Shown here piece after piece: positions 50,941 through 59,009 of a stretch of DNA of 64,000 nt (the first letter of the stretch is position 1; each line of letters opens with the position of its first letter). A program made the position numbers and the translations under genes. Origin of the DNA: Catellatospora vulcania (GTDB lineage Bacteria; Actinomycetota; Actinomycetes; Mycobacteriales; Micromonosporaceae); the NCBI RefSeq assembly GCF_009720385.1, contig NZ_WARX01000006.1, positions 1 to 64,000 of the forward strand. The letters run 5' to 3'. The notes under the pieces were generated by a model, which had not been told where the DNA came from, ran no database searches, and saw only the letters and a list, made by a program, of their open reading frames with translations.

Positions 50941-53900
50941 CTAACGGAAATCCCGCGAGGCGACCGGGGTCGCCACGGTCAGTGTCTCCAGCTGATCCGC
51001 GACCAGGTTGCGCACTCCCGACGACGACTCCAGCCGCCCCCGGACCAGCAGCGCGGCACTGCCCCGGGCCACCCTGCGGTATCGCAGCCACAGGCCGGGC
51101 GAGCAGACCACGTTGAGCATCCCGGTCTCGTCCTCCAGGTTGAGGAAGGTCACCCCGCCCGCGGTGGCGGGCCGCTGCCGGTGCGTGACCAGCCCGCCGA
51201 CCAGCACCCGGGACCCGTGCTCGACCCCGGTGAGCCGGGAGATCGGCAGCGCCCCCGCCGCCGTCAGCCGCTCGCGTGCCAGCCGGATCGGGTGGTCGTC
51301 CGGGGACAGCCCGGTCGCCCACACGTCGGCCACCAGCTTGTCCACCGCGTCCATGCCGGGCAGGGTCGGCGCGTGCACGCCGACGACAGTCCCGGGCAGC
51401 CGGTCCGGGGTGTCGGTGGCGGCGGCGCCCGCCGCCCACAGCGCCGCCCGCCGGTCCAGGCCGAAACAGGCGAAGGCGTCCGCGGTGGCCAGCGCCTCCA
51501 GCTGGGCCGCGGGCAGGCCGGCCCGCCGGGCCAGATCGGTCATGTCGGCGTACGCCCCACCGCGCTCGCGCTCCTCGACAATCCGTGTCGCGACGTCCTC
51601 CCCCAGCGTGCGCACGCTGTCCAGGCCCAGCCGGACGGCCGGGCCGCCCAGCCCCCACTGCGACGGCTGCTCCCCCGGCAGGCTGCCCGCGCGGTCCTCC
51701 CCCGGCGCCCATTCCAGGTTCGCTTTGACCAGGCTCGCGTTGACGTCCGGGCGGCGCACCCGCACCCCGTGCCGGCGGGCGTCGTCGACCAGCGACTGCG
51801 GCGAGTAGAAGCCCATCGGCTGCGCGCCGAGCAGCGCCGCGCAGAACGCGGCCGGGTGGTAGCGCTTGAGCCAGGCGCTGGCGTACACCAGGTAGGCGAA
51901 GCTGATCGCGTGGCTCTCCGGGAAGCCGTAGTTGGCGAACGCGGCGAGCTTGGCGAAGATGTCGTCGGCCAGCTCCGGCCCGATCCCGTTGCCGGCCATG
52001 CCCTCGTACAGCCGCTCGCGCAGCCGCTCCATCTTGTCCATGGACCGCTTGGAGCCCATCGCCCGGCGCAGCTGGTCGGCCTCCACCGGGGTGAAGTCGG
52101 CCACGTCGATGGCCAGCTGCATCATCTGCTCCTGGAACAGCGGCACGCCCAGGGTCCGGGCCAGCGAGTTGTGCATGCGCGGGTGCGGGATGTCGACCGG
52201 CTCCAGCCCGTTCTTGCGCCGGATGAACGGGTGCACCGAGCCGCCCTGGATCGGTCCGGGCCGGATCAGCGCCACCTCCACCACCAGGTCGTAGAAGCGC
52301 TCGGGGCGCAGCCGGGGCAGCGTCGACATCTGCGCCCGGCTCTCCACCTGGAACACCCCGACGGTGTCGGCGCGGCACAGCATCTCGTACACCTCGGGGT
52401 CGTCCGGCTTCAGATCGCCGAGGTCCAGCTCCTGGCCGAGGAAGTCGAACGCGTAGTGCAGCGCCGACAGCATGCCCAGCCCCAGCAGGTCGAACTTGAC
52501 CAGGTCCACCGCCGCGCAGTCGTCCTTGTCCCACTGCAGCACGGTGCGGCCGGGCATGCGCGCCCACTCCACCGGGCACACCTCGATCACCGGCCGGTCG
52601 CAGATGACCATGCCACCGGAGTGGATGCCCAGGTGCCGCGGGGCGTTCAGCAGCTCGTTGGCGTACTCCAGCACGTGCTCCGGGATGCCATCGACGTCCT
52701 TGGCCGACACCCCGTGCCAGCGGTCGATCTGCTTGCTCCAGGCGTCCTGCTGCCCGGCCGAGAAGCCGAACGCGCGGGCCACGTCGCGCACCGCCGAGCG
52801 CGGCCGGTACGAGATCACGTTGGCGACCTGCGCGGTGTGCTGCCGGTCGTAGCGCCGGTAGACGTACTGGATGACCTCCTCGCGCCGGTCGGACTCGATG
52901 TCCACGTCGATGTCGGGCGGGCCGTCGCGCTCCGGGGCCAGGAACCGCTCGAACAGCAGGCCGCCCTCGCCGCCGACTGGGTCCACGTTGGTGATCCGCA
53001 GCGCGTAGCAGACCGCCGAGTTCGCCGCCGACCCCCGCCCCTGGCAGTAGATCTTGTTTTGGCGGCAGAACTCGACGATGTCCCACACCACCAGGAAGTA
53101 GCCCGGGAACTCCAACTGCTCGATCATCTTCAGTTCGTGGTCGATCCGCTCGTACGCCTCCGGGTACGCCTGACGGGGCCCGTAGCGTTGCGCGGCCCCC
53201 TCGTAGGTGCGCTCGCGCAGGTAAGCCACCTCGTCGACCCGGTTGCCGTGCTCATCGGTGAACGGCGGCAGCTTCGGGGCGACCAGCCGCAGGTCGAAGG
53301 CCAGCTCCCTACCCAGCTCCGCGGCGTACGCCACCGCGCGGTCCGCGCCCGGATACGGCATCGCCGCGAACCGGGCCGCCATCTCCGCGCCCGAACGCAG
53401 GTGGGCGGTCGCCGCCGCGGGCAGGTAGCCGTCGATCTGATCCAGGCTGGTGCGGGCACGCACCGCCGCGGTCACCGTGGCGAGCCGCCGCCGCGCCGGG
53501 GCGTGGTAGTGCACGTTGTTGCTGGCCACCACGGGCAGCCCGGCCCGCTGCGCCAGAAACGCCAGGATCTCGTTGCGGTCGGTGTCGGACGGGTCGGCGT
53601 GGTCGGTCAGCTCCACCACCACGTTCTCCGCCCCGAACAGCGCCTTCAGCCGGTCCAGTTCGCGCGCTGCCGCGTCCACCCCCTCGGTGAGCAGGGCGTG
53701 CGGCACCGCGCCCTTGCGGCACCCGGTCAGGATCACCGCCTGCCCGTCCAGCGTCTCGGCGATCTTCTCCAGCCGGTAGGACGGCCTGCCCTTTTCGCCG
53801 CCCAACAGGTGCGCCTCGGACAGGGTGCGGGCCAGGTTCGCATACCCCTGCGGCCCTCTGGCCAGGGCCAGCAGGTGGGTGCCCGCCGGGTCCGGCGCTC

Positions 53901-54294
53901 CCCCGCCGCGCGGCAGTCCGGCCAGGTTCAGCTCCGCCCCGAACACGGTCGGCAACCCGTGCTCCCGCGCCGCCTCCGCGAACCGCACCACCCCGTAGAA
54001 CCCGTCATGATCGGTGATCGCCAGCGCCTCCAGCCCCAGCCGCACCGCCTCGGCTACCAGCTCCTCCGGATCACTGGCCCCGTCGAGGAAGCTGAAGTTC
54101 GTATGACAGTGCAGCTCCGCATACGGCACCGTGGTGCGCGGCCGCTCGACCGGCTCGGCCCGATAAGGCTCCCGCTTCCGCGAGAACCCCGGCGCGTCAC
54201 CCCCGTCGGCCACCAGCGGATCGACCACCTGGCCGCCCCGCATCCGCCGCTCCAGCTCCGCCCACGGCAACTGCCCCTGACTATCGAACCCCAC
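50941..54294 (-). CDS. dnaE2: Error-prone DNA polymerase DnaE2 (ImuC)
   Basis: 1117 residues. PHP domain with ELHCHTNFSFLDGAS (60-74), polymerase motifs CQGRGSAANSAV (about 418-429) and PPDIDVDIESDRREE (about 459-473). A C-terminal OB-fold is present (RVLVGGLVTHRQRPATAGGV). DnaE2 is the SOS-induced translesion polymerase acting with ImuA and ImuB. The GTG start is seven bases from TACAGT, and a LexA-like box overlaps that hexamer. It is split from imuB by a 336-base block of palindromes. Confidence 0.96.
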   Translation of the reverse strand: MGFDSQGQLPWAELERRMRGGQVVDPLVADGGDAPGFSRKREPYRAEPVERPRTTVPYAELHCHTNFSFLDGASDPEELVAEAVRLGLEALAITDHDGFYGVVRFAEAAREHGLPTVFGAELNLAGLPRGGGAPDPAGTHLLALARGPQGYANLARTLSEAHLLGGEKGRPSYRLEKIAETLDGQAVILTGCRKGAVPHALLTEGVDAAARELDRLKALFGAENVVVELTDHADPSDTDRNEILAFLAQRAGLPVVASNNVHYHAPARRRLATVTAAVRARTSLDQIDGYLPAAATAHLRSGAEMAARFAAMPYPGADRAVAYAAELGRELAFDLRLVAPKLPPFTDEHGNRVDEVAYLRERTYEGAAQRYGPRQAYPEAYERIDHELKMIEQLEFPGYFLVVWDIVEFCRQNKIYCQGRGSAANSAVCYALRITNVDPVGGEGGLLFERFLAPERDGPPDIDVDIESDRREEVIQYVYRRYDRQHTAQVANVISYRPRSAVRDVARAFGFSAGQQDAWSKQIDRWHGVSAKDVDGIPEHVLEYANELLNAPRHLGIHSGGMVICDRPVIEVCPVEWARMPGRTVLQWDKDDCAAVDLVKFDLLGLGMLSALHYAFDFLGQELDLGDLKPDDPEVYEMLCRADTVGVFQVESRAQMSTLPRLRPERFYDLVVEVALIRPGPIQGGSVHPFIRRKNGLEPVDIPHPRMHNSLARTLGVPLFQEQMMQLAIDVADFTPVEADQLRRAMGSKRSMDKMERLRERLYEGMAGNGIGPELADDIFAKLAAFANYGFPESHAISFAYLVYASAWLKRYHPAAFCAALLGAQPMGFYSPQSLVDDARRHGVRVRRPDVNASLVKANLEWAPGEDRAGSLPGEQPSQWGLGGPAVRLGLDSVRTLGEDVATRIVEERERGGAYADMTDLARRAGLPAAQLEALATADAFACFGLDRRAALWAAGAAATDTPDRLPGTVVGVHAPTLPGMDAVDKLVADVWATGLSPDDHPIRLARERLTAAGALPISRLTGVEHGSRVLVGGLVTHRQRPATAGGVTFLNLEDETGMLNVVCSPGLWLRYRRVARGSAALLVRGRLESSSGVRNLVADQLETLTVATPVASRDFR

Positions 54295-54310
54295 TCGAAC
54301 AACTGTACTA
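54295..54310 (-). promoter_or_regulatory. Candidate LexA box over the dnaE2 -10
   Basis: TCGAAC-AACT-GTACTA matches TCGAAC-N4-GTTCGA at 10 of 12 defined positions. It covers the -10 TACAGT (54302-54307) and ends at the GTG. The right half is degenerate. Confidence 0.55.
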
Positions 54311-54341
54311 ACCCCCAGCTCACCAGGTCATCCCGGGTCCC

Positions 54342-54403
54342 GGTTGATCATGAACTTATGGCACGGCTCGACGGCGTGTCATTGCCACAACTTCATGATC
54401 ACC
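54342..54403. repeat. Palindromic element, family III (copy E4)
   Basis: GGTTGATCATGAACTTATGG begins the left arm and pairs with TTGCCACAACTTCATGATCA at 54382-54401 with few mismatches. It is 62 bases long and matches the reverse complement of E5 at 57 of 62 positions. Confidence 0.9.
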
Positions 54404-54448
54404 TCTCCTGAGGTGACGCGGCGACGGGCTGCCGCGGGTGACGCTTCC

Positions 54449-54513
54449 TTGATCCGTTTGTGTTGACGCCAGGTGCCGCCCGGCGACTTCCAGCGTCCAC
54501 ACAAACGGATCAA
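54449..54513. repeat. Palindromic element, family II (copy E3)
   Basis: Arms TTGATCCGTTTGTGTTGACG and GCGTCCACACAAACGGATCA pair with one mismatch. The core GATCCGTTTGTGTGGACGC differs from E1/E2 at two positions out of 19. Confidence 0.9.
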
Positions 54514-54552
54514 CCCCGGCCCCCGCCAACGGCCCAGGCGGCCACGCAACCT

Positions 54553-54614
54553 GTTGATCATGAAGTTGTGGCGGCGACACACCGTCGAGCCGTGCCATAA
54601 GTTCATGATCAACC
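54553..54614. repeat. Palindromic element, family III (copy E5)
   Basis: GTTGATCATGAAGTTGTGGC and GCCATAAGTTCATGATCAAC are the arms. It is an inverted copy of E4, so E4 and E5 bracket E3. Confidence 0.9.
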
Positions 54615-54630
54615 TGGAGGGAGGGCGGGG

Positions 54631-56160
54631 TCAGTCGAAGTGGAGGGTGGTGGACCATTGGCCGGCGTTGAGGGTCAGGAGGAGGGCGCGGCCGGTGGAG
54701 AGGAGGACCTGGAGGCGGGCGGAGCGGTGGGTGCGGCGGCCGTCCCACCACTGCTCCTCCACCGGCCAGGGACCCGCCCAGCCGGTCACCTCGATCTTCC
54801 GGCCCTCCCAGACCAGCTGGGCGGGCGGGGCGCTGAGCTCCAGCCGGGCGCTGACGCGCAGCCCCTTGCCGGACTCGTCGAGCAACTGCACGGGCTGCGG
54901 CTCGGGCAGCACCACGGCCGGGGACGGCGGCGGCAGCCGGCCGGGCCACGGGCCGGCGGGCCGCTGCGGCACCCGCTCGTCGCCCCAGGGCACCAGGGTG
55001 GCCTGCGCGCCGGGGTCGCGCCCGCCACCGAGCACCGCGGTCAGCACCGCCTCGGGGCCGAGGATGCCCTGCACCCGGTGCAGCGCCCGGTGGGCCCGGT
55101 CGCGTTCCTGCCCGACGTCGCCCCACAGCCCGGCCTGCAGTCCGGCCTGCTGGACGAGGCCGTCGGGGATGAGCCGCAGCGCGATGATCCCGGCGGTCAT
55201 CCGGCGCTGGGTGATCCACCCCTCCAGCTGCCAGCGGGTGCGGTCGGCGATGGCCTGGGCGGTGAGCACGCCGTCGTGCCGCCATACCCGGTGCAGCTCA
55301 CGGCCGTCGGCGGTGACCGCGCCGATGGCCAGCCGGGTTGCCGCCATGCCGTATCCGGCAAGCCGTTCGTGCAGCCGCTCCGCCAGCGCACGGGCTGCGA
55401 AGGCGGCGCTGTCGACCCGGTCCACCGGCTCGTCGTAGCGCTCCTCGACCTCCAGCTCGGGCGGGGCCTGGCGGACCGCGAGCGGCCGGTCGTCGCGACC
55501 GGCGGCCAGCCGCTGCGCGAGTGCGGCGTCGAGCCCGAAGCGGGCCAGCACGTCGCTGGGCGGCAGGTCGGCGAAGGCCCCGAGGGTATGCACCCCGAGC
55601 CGCCGCAGCAGGCTGGTCAGCGCGGGCCGGTCCAGGGTCGTCACCGGCATCGCGGCCAGGAAGGCGGCAGTCTGCCCGGGGGTGATGATCCGCCCGGCGC
55701 GGGCCGCCAGCAGCGCGGCGAACGTGCCGTCGGCGACGCCGATCTGGGCCTCCACCCCGCATTCCTGCGCGACCTGCTCGACGATGCGCTCGGCGGCGGC
55801 CTCCTCGCCGCCGAAGTAGCGGGCCGGGCCGCGGGCGGCGAACGCGCAGACGCCCGCCCGCAGCACCGCGACCGAGGCGGCGATCTCCTCGACGGCGGCG
55901 ACCACGGGTTCGAAGGCCCGTACGTCGCGGACCGGGTCGTAGTCGATCACGATCACCTGCGGGCACCTGCTCTGCGCCTCACGTTTGCGCAGGCCACGGC
56001 GTACGCCCTCGGCGCGGGCGGCGGCGGAGGAGGCGACGACCCGGTTGGCGTGCAGCACCGCGACCGGCCGGTGCGCGGGCACCCCGTCCAGCAGGTCGGC
56101 GGCGATGACCGGCCAGTCCGGACACCAGACGAGCATGGTGCGCTGGGCGGCGTCGCCCAT
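54631..56160 (-). CDS. imuB: ImuB, catalytically inactive Y-family mutasome subunit
   Basis: 509 residues of Y-family fold. The catalytic motifs are lost: the DMDAFF position reads VWCPDWPV, and SVDEAFLD is replaced by VCAFAARGPARYF near 104-116. A clamp-binding motif QAGLWG at 342-347 matches the known QLPLWG clamp motif of mycobacterial ImuB, which supports its role as the hub linking DnaE2 and ImuA to the beta clamp. ATG start, 31 bases after imuA. Confidence 0.93.
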   Translation of the reverse strand: MGDAAQRTMLVWCPDWPVIAADLLDGVPAHRPVAVLHANRVVASSAAARAEGVRRGLRKREAQSRCPQVIVIDYDPVRDVRAFEPVVAAVEEIAASVAVLRAGVCAFAARGPARYFGGEEAAAERIVEQVAQECGVEAQIGVADGTFAALLAARAGRIITPGQTAAFLAAMPVTTLDRPALTSLLRRLGVHTLGAFADLPPSDVLARFGLDAALAQRLAAGRDDRPLAVRQAPPELEVEERYDEPVDRVDSAAFAARALAERLHERLAGYGMAATRLAIGAVTADGRELHRVWRHDGVLTAQAIADRTRWQLEGWITQRRMTAGIIALRLIPDGLVQQAGLQAGLWGDVGQERDRAHRALHRVQGILGPEAVLTAVLGGGRDPGAQATLVPWGDERVPQRPAGPWPGRLPPPSPAVVLPEPQPVQLLDESGKGLRVSARLELSAPPAQLVWEGRKIEVTGWAGPWPVEEQWWDGRRTHRSARLQVLLSTGRALLLTLNAGQWSTTLHFD

Positions 56161-56191
56161 CAGCGCACCGCCGGCGGGTGCGCCGTCGCGG

Positions 56192-56971
56192 TCACCCGCG
56201 CACCACCCGCAGGTGGGACCGGTTCTGCCCCTCGGCGTGCGGCGACGGGCGCGGCGGCGAGACGATCACGGGTTCGGACGCGGGCACGGCCGGCCCGGAC
56301 GGTGCGGGCAGCCACATGGTGACCCGGCGCGGGCGACCGGCGGCACCGCGGCCTCGGGCCGAGACGGTCAGTTCGCGGGCGCGCAGCCGGCCGTGTCCCT
56401 GCCCCAGCCCGAGCCACATGCCCTCGACCGGGGAGAGCACGACGTCGGCGCCCTCCCACTCGCCGCCGAACGGCACCAGCACGCTGCCGCGCTGGCGGGC
56501 GCGGGCGGCGAGCTGCTGGCGTACGGACGCGGCGACCGGCCCGGTCGGGGCGGCCACCACCACGTCGAACCCGTCGAGCAGCGCGCCGACGACTGCGGTC
56601 CACTGCGGGCCGGGATGCGGCACGAGGGCCAGCCGGTCCAGGGCGATGCCCAGCTCGGCGGCGGCGGCCATGCCCAGGGTCGGCAGCCCGACCACGGCGC
56701 ACCAGGAACCCGCGGACGAGGCGGCGGACAGCAGGGCCAGCAGCAGCGAGGTGGTGCCGCCGCAGCCGGGCGCATCGGTCGAGGCGACCGCGATCGTGCT
56801 GCCCCGGCGCAGCCCTCGGCCGGGCAGCAGCTCGCGCAGCTCGGGCAGCACCGGCAGCATGCGGTCCGTGCCCAGGCCGGCGTGCTCGTCGGTGAGGTCG
56901 CTGGCGCGCCGCACCGAAGCGTGCTGCAACTCCATTGACCGGGCCTGGCTCAGCCCCGTCATGGCGGTCAT
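56192..56971 (-). CDS. imuA: ImuA-like RecA-fold mutasome accessory protein
   Basis: 259 residues. The RecA-like core has a degenerate P-loop, APGCGGTTSLLLALL, without the lysine. Weakly conserved strands follow (FDVVVAAPTG, GADVVLSPVEGMWLG). The C-terminus is Pro/Arg-rich. In actinobacteria ImuA' associates with ImuB and RecA and is required for DnaE2-dependent mutagenesis. The ATG at 56971 abuts a G-run; an ATG three codons in (56962) has better Shine-Dalgarno spacing. Confidence 0.85.
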   Translation of the reverse strand: MTAMTGLSQARSMELQHASVRRASDLTDEHAGLGTDRMLPVLPELRELLPGRGLRRGSTIAVASTDAPGCGGTTSLLLALLSAASSAGSWCAVVGLPTLGMAAAAELGIALDRLALVPHPGPQWTAVVGALLDGFDVVVAAPTGPVAASVRQQLAARARQRGSVLVPFGGEWEGADVVLSPVEGMWLGLGQGHGRLRARELTVSARGRGAAGRPRRVTMWLPAPSGPAVPASEPVIVSPPRPSPHAEGQNRSHLRVVRG

Positions 56972-57110
56972 CCCCCCGTCGTACCTGGATATTCCGTCGT
57001 CGTGATCCCCGGAGCCCGTCCCCGGCGGGCCGCGGGCGGGCGGCGCCGGGGACGAGCTGTCCGGGGTGCGCCCGGCGGGCGCGGTGGGCCCGCCCCCGCG
57101 GGCCCCGAAC

Positions 57111-57536
57111 TCACCCGGCGAGCGCGGGCCGGATCGCGAGATCCAGCGCCTCCTGCACCTCGTCGGTGAAGTGAACGGCCTGCAGCAGCAGGGTGTCGGC
57201 CTCCTGGGCGGTGACCCGGGCGATGCCCGCCTCGGCGGCGGACCTCTTGGCCGCGCCGGACGAGAACAGCGACGACCAGGCGCTCATCTCGGGGGCGACC
57301 TTGGCCAGCAGCACCCATACGCTGGTGATCTGGCGTCGCCGGGCGGGTGCGGGCAGCGCACGGGCGGCGATCACGGCGGCTGCGGCGCGCAGGGCGGCGA
57401 GATGGGCGACGGCGTAGCGCTGTGCCGGGCTCTCGGTCTCCCGGGCTTCGGCGAGCCCGCGGCGGGCGAGGACGATCAGCTCGATCGGCGTGCGGTGCGG
57501 CAGCAGATGGGCCGGCACCTTCGTCGTGGCGTTCAT
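57111..57536 (-). CDS. SAV_6107-like HEPN-domain protein
   Basis: 141 residues, almost all helical and Ala-rich (LIVLARRGLAEARETESPAQRYAVAHLAALRAAAAVIAAR), matching the actinobacterial SAV_6107-type HEPN group. HEPN proteins are often RNases or nucleotidyltransferase partners, but no RxxxxH catalytic motif is evident. It lies 139 bases upstream of imuA on the same strand. The SOS promoter at 57866-57922 points at it, so it is probably the first gene of the mutasome operon. ATG at 57536 follows GGAGGGAG. Confidence 0.8.
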   Translation of the reverse strand: MNATTKVPAHLLPHRTPIELIVLARRGLAEARETESPAQRYAVAHLAALRAAAAVIAARALPAPARRRQITSVWVLLAKVAPEMSAWSSLFSSGAAKRSAAEAGIARVTAQEADTLLLQAVHFTDEVQEALDLAIRPALAG

Positions 57537-58007
57537 GTCGGCGGCTCCCTCCATCGTCGGCCTATACCCGGCCGAGCCCAGGGCTGTCACGTCGCGCCCG
57601 GTTCGTTCCGGGCCGGGCGACCGCCCGCTTTCCGAGCCACGGAGGAAGTCGTGGTGTAGCGCTTGCCGGCCGGGCGTGGAGCTTCCCCACGCCACGCCCG
57701 GACCGGCTCGCCGGTCGGGCGGCCACCCGCTGCCCGGGGGTCGTTGGGCAGCGAGTGGCACCCGCCTGGTAGGTCGCCGGAGCCGCGAATCTCCGTTGAC
57801 CTGGGTCGGTGCCGCGAACACCGGCCCGGGGTTCGCGGTTGCGAACCGCTCCCCCCGAGACATGATCGAACACTTGTCCGAACAACGAGTAGAACGTTAG
57901 TTCGAAAAAATCGCGTTGTAAACCCTGACCCACGCCGTGTCGCCACCCGGACCGAAAAGGTAAGGACCAGATTCAAATCTGCACATGACAACAGGTAGCC
58001 TCGAGCA
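57537..58007. other. Divergent region with SOS promoter and structured leader
   Basis: From right to left: the EamA leaderless promoter (57996-58001), the SOS promoter (57866-57922), then a leader of about 330 bases with hairpins CCGGGCGTGG/CCACGCCCGG (57670-57701) and GACCGG-CTCG-CCGGTC (57701-57716). A second possible minus-strand promoter, GTGACA-N18-TATAGG, lies just before the HEPN gene. Open frames here lack coding character. Confidence 0.75.
57866..57922 (-). promoter_or_regulatory. SOS promoter with two LexA boxes
   Basis: On the minus strand -35 TTTACA (57917-57922), a 17-base spacer and -10 TAACGT (57894-57899). LexA box 1, TAGAACGTTAGTTCGA (57890-57905), matches TCGAAC-N4-GTTCGA at 11 of 12 positions and covers the -10. 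Box 2, TCGAACACTTGTCCGA (57866-57881), also matches 11 of 12 and lies downstream of the start point. Confidence 0.85.
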
Positions 58008-58010
58008 GTG
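57996..58010 (+). promoter_or_regulatory. Leaderless promoter of the EamA gene (candidate)
   Basis: TAGCCT (57996-58001) is six bases upstream of the GTG, with no Shine-Dalgarno. Confidence 0.5.
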
Positions 58011-59009
58011 CCGTTCCGTCCCCGTCCCGCCCTGGGCATCGCCATGGTCACGCTGGCCAGCCTGCTGTTCGCCGTCAACGGCACCGTCTCCAAGCTGATC
58101 CTGCGCGCCGGGGTCAGCGCGCCCGACCTCACCACGCTGCGGGCCCTGGGCGCCTGCGCCGGGCTCATCGCGCTGGGCGCGGCGCTGCGCCCCGGACTGC
58201 GCCGGTTCGCCCTCACCGCACGGCAGTTGCCGCTGCTCATCGCGTACGGCATCACCGGTTTCCTCGCCGTGCCGATGCTCTACTTCGTGGCCATCGCCCG
58301 CATGCCCGTCGGCGTCGCGCTGCTGTTCGAATACACCGCTCCGCTGTTCGTCGCGCTGTGGGCCCGCTTCGGCCAGCGCAAACCGGTGCGCCCGCGGCTG
58401 TGGGCCGGTCTGGCGCTGTGCCTGCTCGGCCTCGCCTGCGTCGCCGAGGTCTGGGGCGACCTGAGCCTGGACGGCGTGGGCGTGCTCGCCGGGCTCGGCG
58501 CGGCGGTGCTGCTCGCCACGTACTTCGTCCTCGGCGCGAAGGGGGTGGCCAGCCGCGACACGGTCTCGCTGACCGGCTGGGCGTTCGGCGTGTCGGCCGT
58601 GGCGGGCCTGCTCCTGCGGGCGCTGTCCGGCTCCGCCCCCGACTGGAGCGCACTCGGCGGGCACACCACCGGCGGCACACCGCTCTGGCTGCTCTGCGCC
58701 TACCTGCTGATCCTCGGCACCATCGTGCCGTACCTGCTGATCGCCGGCTCGCTGCGGCACCTGCCCGCGACCAGCGTCGGCATCCTCGGCATGATCGAGC
58801 CGGTGCTCGCCGCCGCCGTGGCCTGGATCACCCTGGGCGAGCTGCTCAACCCGGCGCAGCTGGCCGGCGGCACGCTGCTGCTGATCGGCGTGGCGCTGGC
58901 CGAGACCGCCCGGGTACCCGTGGCGGCGCTGATCGAGCCGGTGCCGCTGGGGCAGAATGAGGACCGTGCGGTCGCGCCCGAACGCGACCGCGTGCACACC
59001 GCCCGTTGA
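58008..59009 (+). CDS. EamA/DMT-family exporter
   Basis: 333 residues with ten predicted membrane helices in two EamA repeats (ITGFLAVPMLYFVAIARMPVG and TIVPYLLIAGSLRHLPATSVGILGMIEPV). The C-terminal 35 residues are hydrophilic. DMT exporters move amino acids or other small metabolites out of the cell; the substrate is unknown. Its TGA overlaps the next start (TTGA), so it is probably co-transcribed with the YbaK and GNAT genes. Confidence 0.9.
   Translation: MPFRPRPALGIAMVTLASLLFAVNGTVSKLILRAGVSAPDLTTLRALGACAGLIALGAALRPGLRRFALTARQLPLLIAYGITGFLAVPMLYFVAIARMPVGVALLFEYTAPLFVALWARFGQRKPVRPRLWAGLALCLLGLACVAEVWGDLSLDGVGVLAGLGAAVLLATYFVLGAKGVASRDTVSLTGWAFGVSAVAGLLLRALSGSAPDWSALGGHTTGGTPLWLLCAYLLILGTIVPYLLIAGSLRHLPATSVGILGMIEPVLAAAVAWITLGELLNPAQLAGGTLLLIGVALAETARVPVAALIEPVPLGQNEDRAVAPERDRVHTAR

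Larger units (their letters stand above)
54295..54630. other. Palindrome block between imuB and dnaE2
   Basis: This 336-base gap holds the dnaE2 promoter, then E4, E3 and E5 (54342-54614). No coding sequence is convincing. Short open frames in it are translations of the palindromes. Confidence 0.85.

Noticed and set aside
49826-53086. A 1086-codon minus-strand frame overlapping dnaE2 and the protease
   Set aside because: It lies in an alternative frame of two recognisable genes and reads Arg/Gly/Ala-rich low complexity.
46810-54411. A 2533-codon open frame on the plus strand across dinB-downstream genes, protease and dnaE2
   Set aside because: It is antisense to five well-supported genes. 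Its translation is His/Arg/Gly/Gln-rich and repetitive, typical of a third-position GC shadow frame.
54379-54612. A 77-codon ORF between imuB and dnaE2
   Set aside because: It is the translation of palindromes E4, E3 and E5; both ends encode the same motif because the repeats are inverted copies.
57968-57982. A T-loop-like AGATTCAAATCT suggesting a tRNA
   Set aside because: No acceptor, D or anticodon stems can be formed around it. It sits in the EamA promoter region.
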